From: Euryarchaeota archaeon UBA549
GTDB taxonomy: Archaea; Thermoplasmatota; Poseidoniia; Poseidoniales; Poseidoniaceae
Assembly (NCBI GenBank): GCA_002495645.1
Contig: DAGF01000011.1
Span: 1,156 to 23,333, forward strand
Length of the DNA stretch: 22,178 bases
Direction of reading: 5' to 3'
This document shows positions 7,540 to 15,900 of the stretch, one piece after another (positions within the stretch are counted from its first letter, which is position 1; each line of letters starts with the position of its first letter). The notes below the pieces were generated by a model. The model was not told where the DNA came from, made no database searches, and saw nothing but the letters and a program-made list of their open reading frames with translations. The position numbers were made by a program, and so were the translations under genes.

Positions 7540-7548
7540 ATTTCGGGC

Positions 7549-7565
7549 TTGAACGGCCGTTTCAA
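7549..7565. repeat. Inverted repeat after the PKD gene
   Basis: TTGAACGGCCGTTTCAA can fold into a short stem with a GGCC loop and one bulged T. It starts 10 bases after the PKD stop codon. It could be a 3'-end or processing signal, but there is no following T run, which archaeal terminators usually need. The significance is weak. Confidence 0.25.
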
Positions 7566-7585
7566 TGAACACAACGGCGAATGCT

Positions 7586-7596
7586 TCTCAAAGGAT
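7586..7596 (+). promoter_or_regulatory. Candidate promoter box of the 1563-aa protein gene
   Basis: CTCAAAGGA places AAAGGA 25 bases before ATG 7615, matching the spacing and sequence seen before the subtilase gene. It is too far from the ATG to be a ribosome binding site, so a TATA-like element of a leaderless message is the better reading. Confidence 0.35.
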
Positions 7597-7614
7597 GAGG
7601 GCTGAGCATTAAGC

Positions 7615-10600
7615 ATGGATGAGCCTGCGCTACGCCTTTTGCGTGCTGGGCTGCGCCAGCCCAATCGGCGAGGCCGCACGGCGGTCATGCTCGTGGCGGT
7701 CATGATGCTCTCGTTGATGCCACCTGTTTCAGGGGACGTAACCGTGGCACGAGATGACTTCGGTGTCCTTGATGCCTTTGCCTCAACGCTCGCCGACCGT
7801 GCAGCGGAAGGTGAATCACTCGTCGCCCTCCAAGGCGCCCAGTCTTCCTTTGCTTTGTTGGACGCCTCAAAGCGTTCCGTTCAATCGGGCGATGCGTTGG
7901 CCGACGCTGAGAACGTGCTGAATCAGGTGGAACTCCGGGATACGTCGCCATTTGAAGAAGACCATCCACGCCCTTACGAGTTCCTGACCGATGTTGCTAC
8001 GCACCCGGATGCGTGGCCGTACAACCTCTGGGAAACTCTGTTTTCAATTGAGAACCTCGGCTTGGACAACCTTCTCGGTATCGGCATCAACACCTACGCC
8101 GTGTACGTGAATTTCTCGTCAAGGAACAACGGACCTTCCTACGAGGCGTGGGACCAAGGGACCTTCACGGGGGAATTATTGGTCGGCACCGATTTGGTCC
8201 TGTTCGAGAATTACATCGACATCGATGGGGATGGCACGGACGACCTTTCCGTGGGCCTGACCTTGGAAGGATTGACCACGTTGGGTGAAGGCTTTGGCAT
8301 TGAGACCAGCGACAACCCCATTCCGGGTGTACCGGGTGTTCCTACGGAGTTGTGGATCCGTCCGACCTTCCAGTGGGCCGTCAGCGCCTTGAACATCAAC
8401 GACCCCTTGTGGGACGAACTTGAACACCTTGAGGTCTCGCTGATGAAGGGACTGGCGTTTGATATCACGCTGTCCAACTCGGAATCCTACGCCATCGTGG
8501 TTGACACCCGATTCACCCAACCTCCCTCCGACGTAACCTTAGGGGTCGGCATTGAACGCATTTCCTTCGATATCACCAGCGCCATCGCCCTCCCACAGCA
8601 ATTCATCACCTCGCTCTTGTTGGGCACCGTCAACTCAAGTGACCTTGCACTCACGGGGATCACCGCTCCTTACGCCGTGCGCTTGTCCAACCCGAATGCA
8701 CCCGGTGGATTTGACCAAACAGACTGCAGCGAGACCCTGAACTACGACCCCGTAACGGATTACATTGCGAAGAGCCGTGAGCACAAGTGTGGCATCGGCA
8801 TCGGCGTGGGCTACGTGCACTTTGGCGAAGTCCAACCCGACCAATCGATTGACATCCTCGAATACGCCTACCTGGATGTTGGTTTCCACCCAGAGGAAGG
8901 AAAAACCATCATTCCAAGCGAGGTTGACTTGACGCTGCGTAACGACAACATCGGTGAGAACACCTTTGATACCATCGAAATCTACTCCGATGTTGGCACG
9001 GATGTTTACATTCATTATTTCGAGGACAGGTCCAACGTCCCCGAAGGCGACAGTCCCTTTGGAAACATAACGGATTCACGCTTGTGGATTCGTGGTCTGC
9101 CATCGGGCACGCTCCACGACGATGAAATCGCTGCCATCTTCACCACCATCGGCGAGGCGCCGGGCTCGGTCAACCTCCCGGGCGATGTCCCTGAACGCCT
9201 CTCGCTGATGATCGCCATCAAGAATTTCTCTGGTGACAGCACGACCAACGTTGACGACTCGACGCTGCCCGTGAACCCCGCTCAACCGCCCAACACGCTG
9301 TTGCTCATCGCTGGCACATCCTCCATCAAGGAGTTCAACTACGCCTCCACGTTCAAGCGAGGCGGCTACGCCAGTGACAGTTCGTCCATGCTCGTCGAAA
9401 TGGACGACCTTCCCCGGGTTATCGTGATCCAAGGGAGCTTCCTCCTCTCTTCTTCGGGGGTGAACCGGGTCAACTTCGACAACCCGAACCTGAACACCAT
9501 CGCCCAGTTCTTTGACAATGCGCTGCTCAGTGTTGTCGAGATTGTTCTTGACATTGGCACCATCCTCAACGGGCTTCCCACCGCCGTTGTGGGTACCGCC
9601 GGCTCAACGGGTGGTGTTATTGATATTCAGTGCTTCAACCAAGTGAAGAAGAGCCTACCCACGAGTAACCGGGAGACCATGGAAATTGAGCACATGCTCT
9701 TTGCTTTGGCCAGCAGCCCGCAACCGTGGCTACCGAAAATGGATCACATTTTGCTCTCCGAAGACACGAACATCGCGGTTGTGGACGGTCGTCTGGGCCC
9801 GGTTGACCCCTTGGTGCCGGTGGCGATGAGCATGCGGATTGGTGGCATCTCGAGTGTACGACACGCCTTTGACCCCATCAACGAAGTTCGCGACATGCAA
9901 CTGGACGGTTCGGCCAGCGGCTCCCTCCTCATTGGCCACATCCGACACGACGATGGCGACCTGTCCAACGCCATCAAGCAGTCGGCCATGGTGTCAAACC
10001 GTCCTGCTCAATTCAACATCCTGCAGCAGGCTGAATCGCTGCAATACGAAGCCAGTGAACCGATTGGCACCATTACCTACGGCGGCCAATCGGGCGAACA
10101 ACGCAACGCCATTCGTCTAGCAGGCCTGCCTTCTTCGTTTGAACTTGTCTTGGGAGATACCGTTGGCTATGTCGCCGACGGGCCGATGGAGAGCATTCAG
10201 GTGCAGATGACCAACGCCACCACGCCGCTGACGATGGACGGCGACCACGTGCGCTTTTGGGTCAACGAAGATTCTGCTGAAGCAAGTCTCAGCCTCAAAC
10301 TCTCTGACATCACCTCCATTGAGCGCCTCAGCCCCTTGGTTCCGGGCTCACTCGGTCCCGAAGGCAATTCTGAGGTTCGTTTGGTCCGAAGCACCTCTTC
10401 GCCGTTCGGCGTCTCCTTTGAGGACGAATCCACCCACGACAACCCGTTCCTCGGCCTCAACGGGCAGGTGTATTTTGACCCCTTGCCCGCAAATATCTCC
10501 CTGACACTGCCTTCGGATGTGGATTCTGATGGTCTTGAACTTCCAACCTTTGGTGAGGAAGAAGGCATCGAGGGCCTTTCGTTTTTCTTGGGCGACCTGG

Positions 10601-12306
10601 TTGATTTCGGGAGCGTCGTCAACGATTTCGTTCACGCCTTGACGGTGAACGTCGGCGGTGATATTGGTGAGAGCGAGAACATGAGCTTGGGGCTGGATTT
10701 GTTCACCGGTGAAGCCTTCAACATGACCGTGGACATGAAGAAAGGGTCGAACCTTGAGGCCGAACCTGCCTGGATGCACGGTCTTGGCATGGAAGCGCTC
10801 GAGCAAACTCGCCTGGAATCCAACCTGTCTCGGATGCCGGCCTTTACCGCCACCAGCCGAGGACCAATGGAAGAAATCCTCGCCGATGGTCGCATTGATG
10901 AATCCGAACGGGTTCAGGCCCTGACGATCCTTGAAGCGATCAACATCACAGAAGCCGAAGCCTTGGTTGACGCGCTTGAAGACGGGCGGGTGTCGGACGA
11001 TGAGAGGGTCGCGATGAACCTAACCGAATTGGAGGAGGAAGGCATCACCCTCCACGACACGAGGGCATGGCACTTGCGAGCATGGTTGCCTTCACTGCCC
11101 GCCGGTACCATCGAGTTGGTGTACGATTTCAGAATGCTCGCTGGAGTGCCCACCTACGAAGTGGACCTCAAAATGTCCCAATGGCAGCCAAAATACCCGC
11201 AGATGACCATCATCGCCAACGGCCTTGAGGGTCAAGATTTGGAACTCTTCATCGATGGTTTGGACACCACCACGCCTCGCAACGTCGAGGTCAACGCCTT
11301 GTTCTCCACCCAAGAAAACTTGACCGTTCCGAGGGTTTCGGTCGACATGCATTACGATGCGGGCGTTCGTCTCAAATCGGCCCACGCCATTCTCATTGAC
11401 CACGAGGCCTTGACCCGCGTTGAAGCCCTCGTTGTGGGCATTCCCCAATCCACGGATGTTTCAGCCGTCATCGGTGACGTGTTGATTCTCGACCTCGTGG
11501 TGCCTGAAATTCACCGCACGAGCAACGGGCACTCTGCCGATTCCCTCATGCTCAAGCAACTCCGCTACGTCGATGGTTTCTGGTACCCCTCCACGGCGTT
11601 TATGCGAGACTTGCCCGGTGAAATGCACCTTTCCACCGAACCCGATACCCGGTTTGACATTCGGGAACAAACGGCGTTCCAAGGCATGCGAACCCTGGAT
11701 TATTCCTCCAACACCGACGACATGGACCTCTACCTCGAAGCGAGCGGAAGGGCCATTGAAGCCAAGGGCGATGTTCTGATGCTGGCCGAGGATTTGCCGA
11801 CCCGGTTTGTCTTGTCGTTGACCGATGATTTCGGCATGCGCGTGGACTCCTCGGGTTCGGGGGTGAAGAAGGTCTACGTTCGACAAACGGACGTCCCTGC
11901 CACCCCGGGCGTGACCATTGAACGGGTGGAAGTCGTCGGTCAGAACCTGAAGGGCGCCACGATTCGAATTTACTCTGGACCGGGTGAATACCCGCTCATC
12001 GTCATCGACGACATCACCGACGGCCGGTTGGTTGCGACAGCAGAAGCCTATGTCCAACCCGGCCTGGTGGAGCCGTGGTTGAAACCCGTCTTCGGCGACT
12101 TCGAGATGGAAGGTCGGGCGGTGCTGCTCGATGCTCAGTTTACGGGCATCGTCCCAACGGCGTCTTCGGTCGGCGTCAACGGTATTGTTACGGATCTTTC
12201 CTTGGTGGGCTCTCTCACGGGTGAGTTTGTTGAAACTCGCCACATCATGGTGATTGACCCCATCGGTTCTGCGCTTGCCAGCGGATTGGCCATGTTGTTT
12301 GGGTGA
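7615..12306 (+). CDS. Giant secreted beta-rich protein, family not recognised (1563 aa)
   Basis: The N-terminus (MDEPALRLLRAGLRQPNRRGRTAVM then a hydrophobic stretch to about residue 40, ending PPVSGD) is a long-headed signal peptide. The rest reads as extracellular: acidic, Asn/Thr/Ser-rich, beta-strand-rich, with only a few cysteines (a pair near 370 and 392). I do not recognise a family. Visible features are an IDIDGDGTDDL loop near 200-212, resembling FG-GAP/thrombospondin-3 calcium loops; seven scattered 'LP + alternating hydrophobic strand' units (Pro496, 600, 839, 958, 1162, 1334, 1395), for example GLPSSFELVLGD and DLPTRFVLSLTDD; and a helical, EF-hand-like pair DGRIDESER / DGRVSDDER at 1091 and 1123. 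There is no convincing C-terminal membrane helix: the end (SALASGLAMLFG) is too short. It may be released or held by partners. The next gene, a small membrane protein, follows after 6 bases and is probably co-translated. Confidence 0.75.
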   Translation: MDEPALRLLRAGLRQPNRRGRTAVMLVAVMMLSLMPPVSGDVTVARDDFGVLDAFASTLADRAAEGESLVALQGAQSSFALLDASKRSVQSGDALADAENVLNQVELRDTSPFEEDHPRPYEFLTDVATHPDAWPYNLWETLFSIENLGLDNLLGIGINTYAVYVNFSSRNNGPSYEAWDQGTFTGELLVGTDLVLFENYIDIDGDGTDDLSVGLTLEGLTTLGEGFGIETSDNPIPGVPGVPTELWIRPTFQWAVSALNINDPLWDELEHLEVSLMKGLAFDITLSNSESYAIVVDTRFTQPPSDVTLGVGIERISFDITSAIALPQQFITSLLLGTVNSSDLALTGITAPYAVRLSNPNAPGGFDQTDCSETLNYDPVTDYIAKSREHKCGIGIGVGYVHFGEVQPDQSIDILEYAYLDVGFHPEEGKTIIPSEVDLTLRNDNIGENTFDTIEIYSDVGTDVYIHYFEDRSNVPEGDSPFGNITDSRLWIRGLPSGTLHDDEIAAIFTTIGEAPGSVNLPGDVPERLSLMIAIKNFSGDSTTNVDDSTLPVNPAQPPNTLLLIAGTSSIKEFNYASTFKRGGYASDSSSMLVEMDDLPRVIVIQGSFLLSSSGVNRVNFDNPNLNTIAQFFDNALLSVVEIVLDIGTILNGLPTAVVGTAGSTGGVIDIQCFNQVKKSLPTSNRETMEIEHMLFALASSPQPWLPKMDHILLSEDTNIAVVDGRLGPVDPLVPVAMSMRIGGISSVRHAFDPINEVRDMQLDGSASGSLLIGHIRHDDGDLSNAIKQSAMVSNRPAQFNILQQAESLQYEASEPIGTITYGGQSGEQRNAIRLAGLPSSFELVLGDTVGYVADGPMESIQVQMTNATTPLTMDGDHVRFWVNEDSAEASLSLKLSDITSIERLSPLVPGSLGPEGNSEVRLVRSTSSPFGVSFEDESTHDNPFLGLNGQVYFDPLPANISLTLPSDVDSDGLELPTFGEEEGIEGLSFFLGDLVDFGSVVNDFVHALTVNVGGDIGESENMSLGLDLFTGEAFNMTVDMKKGSNLEAEPAWMHGLGMEALEQTRLESNLSRMPAFTATSRGPMEEILADGRIDESERVQALTILEAINITEAEALVDALEDGRVSDDERVAMNLTELEEEGITLHDTRAWHLRAWLPSLPAGTIELVYDFRMLAGVPTYEVDLKMSQWQPKYPQMTIIANGLEGQDLELFIDGLDTTTPRNVEVNALFSTQENLTVPRVSVDMHYDAGVRLKSAHAILIDHEALTRVEALVVGIPQSTDVSAVIGDVLILDLVVPEIHRTSNGHSADSLMLKQLRYVDGFWYPSTAFMRDLPGEMHLSTEPDTRFDIREQTAFQGMRTLDYSSNTDDMDLYLEASGRAIEAKGDVLMLAEDLPTRFVLSLTDDFGMRVDSSGSGVKKVYVRQTDVPATPGVTIERVEVVGQNLKGATIRIYSGPGEYPLIVIDDITDGRLVATAEAYVQPGLVEPWLKPVFGDFEMEGRAVLLDAQFTGIVPTASSVGVNGIVTDLSLVGSLTGEFVETRHIMVIDPIGSALASGLAMLFG

Positions 12307-12312
12307 TGAAGC

Positions 12313-12900
12313 ATGACGGAACCATCGGCTGAGGACCTACGTCGGGGCGGCTCTCCTATGGAGGGTGACGAACTCGAAGATTGGGAGGCCGCTCAAGAAG
12401 CAGCGAAGTTACTCACCACCCTCAAGCGGGAGGTCACGCCCACCCGTGTCGCCATGGCCGGTGCCGTGCTCTTCATGCTCATCATCATGGCCCTGAGCGG
12501 TTGGTATTGGGTGCTCCCGAGGGATGCGGTCACGGTCGAAACGCATTACATGCAACGGGGTGGCCACCTCATGATGACCGAACTGCACAACGACGGAAGT
12601 CGGGACATCACGGACATCGTCCTGGAAATTGAATTCCAAACGCTGGAGGGCGAAGTCATCGACCGGATGTCGCTCGAGCTGGGTGTCTTGGAAGGCCATT
12701 CATCCATCTCTGGCGACGATTTGGAAATGATGGTCATCGGCTACACGGTGTGGGACCAGTACAACCTCGTGGTCGAACTCGAGTACCGAGATTACACCGG
12801 TCAACTTCGCCAGCCGGCCCCGTTCACCCATCAGGTGGGCGATTGGTCGCAGGAGATTTTCATGGACAAAGCCGAACGACACTTTTGGCCCATTGATTGA
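12313..12900 (+). CDS. Single-pass membrane protein with exterior FxLYD/CARDB-like domain
   Basis: 195 residues. An acidic cytoplasmic head (1-44) rich in Glu and Asp precedes one membrane helix (about 46-68, VAMAGAVLFMLIIMALSGWY). The remaining roughly 125 residues lie outside and show alternating beta strands with the pattern 'LHNDGSRDITDIVLEIEF', then 'EGEVIDRM' and an 'L-V-EG-S' turn, as in FxLYD or CARDB beta-sandwich domains. No signal peptidase site follows the helix, so the helix is a signal anchor with the N-terminus inside. The gene starts 6 bases after the giant protein gene, with GGTGATG across the junction as a possible ribosome binding site, so the two are very likely expressed together. 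A role as membrane tether or chaperone for the giant protein is an inference from this pairing. I do not recognise a named family. Confidence 0.75.
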   Translation: MTEPSAEDLRRGGSPMEGDELEDWEAAQEAAKLLTTLKREVTPTRVAMAGAVLFMLIIMALSGWYWVLPRDAVTVETHYMQRGGHLMMTELHNDGSRDITDIVLEIEFQTLEGEVIDRMSLELGVLEGHSSISGDDLEMMVIGYTVWDQYNLVVELEYRDYTGQLRQPAPFTHQVGDWSQEIFMDKAERHFWPID

Positions 12901-12926
12901 GCACTGTTTAGACAAGCAGACCGAAC

Positions 12927-12937
12927 CGATAAAGGAC
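12927..12937 (+). promoter_or_regulatory. Candidate promoter box of the subtilase gene
   Basis: CGATAAAGGA lies with AAAGGA starting 26 bases before ATG 12957. It is the best-formed member of the recurring AAAGGA-type boxes in this window. There is no ribosome binding site directly before the ATG, which again fits a leaderless transcript starting at or next to the start codon. Confidence 0.4.
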
Positions 12938-12956
12938 AGGAGCCTAAGGCCAAACC

Positions 12957-15900
12957 ATGGCTGGAGTTTCCAACCGCCTCACTGCAGGTGTGTTCGTCCT
13001 CCTCCTCGTCTTTTCCACCACGAGCTCCATCCTGCTTCCTCAAGACACAGACCAAGATGAGTTGACCACCTTCAATCCCGAATGGGTTCGCTTTGACGTT
13101 CGTGAAGGCGTCTACAACGACGCCATGGGTCTTCTTGACGAAGGCCTGACCGCTGAAGAGCGAGCGCCGCTCGCCGTTTCCACCTTCGGCACCTTTGACG
13201 CCCATGGCCTTGAACTTCTGCGTCCGGTTCCAGCCGAATACATGGAACCGCGTTTTGACACCCTCATGCTGGTCGTTTCAAACGACATGCGCTTCCACGA
13301 TGTGCGCCATGAACTCAGCGATTTGCCAGGCTTGGCGGTTCGGGAATTCATCGCCCCGTCAGGACTGCTGGTCCAAGGAACGCCAGCGGCCCTCGCACAG
13401 GCTGGAGAACACCCAGCCGTCATGACCGCTCACGCCGTTCCAATCGGGATGTTCCTGCACAAGGATTTGATGGACGTCCTCCTCCTTGAGACCGGAGAAA
13501 CAGCCCTGCAGGGCAACCTGCTGCGCATGGATGGATGGCGAGATGACACCGGTCCACTGGACACCGTTTCGCTGACCGATGACACGGGCGTCACACTTTC
13601 TCAGAACCTCGGTGAGGTTGCGGCAGAGGTCTTTGACCAGTGGCGTGCTTGGGATAGCGGCCGCTACGAAGGCACCCTCGATGAGGTTGACCTGCCAACG
13701 CTGCTGCGTCAACCCTCGCTCATGCAGTTGCGACCCGATCCTGCGTTTGCAGCCTTCAACGACCAGTCCCGCAACCACATGAAAACCAACACCATGACCA
13801 CCTACTTCACCACTGATTTGGACGGTTCTGGTCAAATCGTCGGCGTGGCTGATTCAGGCTTGGACGAGGATCACGGCGATTATGGCACCCGCGTGGTCGG
13901 AAATTTCGACGTCATCGGCGACGGCTCCACGGCGGACAAGCATTCGGGCCACGGCACGCACGTTTCTTGCACGGTGCTCGGCGATGGCTACCGTGGAGGC
14001 TACGGCGGTGTAGCGCGTTCCGCCGAATTGTATTTCCAAGCGATGGAAAACGACAACACGGGGAACTTCCAATCTCCTTCGCTGAACAATTTACTGAACA
14101 CAGCCTACAACGCTGGTGCTCGCACCCACACCAATTCGTGGGGCTCTTCAGCCGCCAGTGAGCAATCCAAATACAATTCAGAGACCGAAGATGTCGACGA
14201 CCGAGCGCATTATTACGACCGATATTACAGCGGCACAGCTGGTTTGACCATCCTCTTTGCAGCCGGAAACGACGGCCCAAATTCAGGCACTGTCTCGCCC
14301 CCAGCGACGGCAAAGAACGTGATCTCGGTGGGCAACCACCAGAACCGATACAACGGAGCACCGGACTCCATGATGAGCGGCTCATCTCGCGGCCCAACCG
14401 AGGACGGTCGAATCAAGCCGGATTTGGTTGCGCCCGGTGGCTATGTTCGTTCGTGCCGTGCTCAAGAGGCAACGGATACCGGTAGCGCCACATGGAACAA
14501 CAACTACTACCTCGAATACACGGGTACATCGATGGCGACACCCAACGCTGCGGGTGCGGCCGTGATGGTTCGGGAATACCTCATTGAAATTGCACAGCGT
14601 CCGTCACCTCAAGGTGCGTTGGTCAAGGCCCTCCTGGTCCTCGGTGCGCAAGATATCGGGACGAGGGACATACCCAATGACAACGAGGGCTGGGGGCGTA
14701 TCAACCTCAAAAACAGCCTTGCTCCTTCCGGAGGAAAGGGGATTTGGGTCGACGACCGTTCGGTCATGTCGGGAACAGGAAACAGCAAATCCTACCCCTT
14801 CAACATCTCACAGGCTAACGGTCTGTTCAAAGTCGTACTGACGTGGTCGGATGAGCGTGGCTCACGTTTTTCCTCGGCCCAGTTGGTGAACGATTTGGAT
14901 TTGGAGGTCACCGCTCCCGATGGAACGGTCTACCTCGGCAATGACTTTTCCAACGGACGGTCGGTCACTGGCGGCGCTCGCGACAGCGTGAACAACCTTG
15001 AGGTCGTGCTCATCGACATCGCCGCCACTGGAACTTGGACGGTCAAGGTCAAGGACGCTCAACACAGCGGTTCACGAGCGCAACCCTATGCGCTTGCAGT
15101 GGTGGGTTATGGTGTCAACGATTTGCGCCCGGACCCCCTGGTGGTTCCCGAAGACTTCCAGATGGATGTCGCCATTCCGCAAGTTGACGACCCGGTTCAG
15201 CTCACCACTTCCTTCTTCAATTTCGGAAACGTGGAAGCCGAATCCCTTCCCATCGCCTTTGAGGTCAACGGCATAGAGCAAGCGAGGAATACCATCACGC
15301 TCGGGGCCGGTGCGTCCAGAGTCGTCGTGTGGCCGTGGACGCCAGCAGCAGCGGGAGCGACCACGCTCTCGTTCATCGTCGACCCCGACGACTCAATTGA
15401 AGAAATCCGAGAGGACAACAACCGGCACGACGTTCAGGTCAATGTCACCGCCCCCGGGGTCAAACTCGAAACGGCCACGCAGGTTATCACCCTTGATTCG
15501 AGTGAAACCACCGCCACCTCGTGGAACATCTCGCTGACCAACACGGCGCTGATTCCAACCAACGCTTCGATGCAAACCGGTGAGGTCGTTCACCTTGAGA
15601 GCGGGCAGACCGTGTCTTGGTACATCGGGAGCACCGATTCCAATTTCAGCATGGACGGACAAGCCTCCGAATCCATCACCGTCACTTTGGTCCATCCGGC
15701 TCCGCCAGCACCGGGGACGTACCGCATAGACCTGCTAGCTTTGGACATCGACAACGGGGTTGATTACCCATTGGACATTGATTTGGTCGTTCCGGATTTG
15801 CCCGAGGCTGCCCTTGAATTTGATTACCAGGTGGTTCCTGTTCACCCCGTCCAACCCACGAACATGACCGTGCGGTTCTACAACAACGGCAACGCACCGA

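Noticed and set aside
7595..7612. Five-codon mini-ORF just before the giant protein gene
   Set aside because: It is so short that chance is likely. The AAAGGA before it is better explained as part of the promoter box.
7660..7690. Possible twin-arginine signal (NRRGRTAV) in the giant protein
   Set aside because: The residues after the arginine pair do not fit the S/T-R-R-x-F-L-K consensus; a Sec signal with a long head is more likely.
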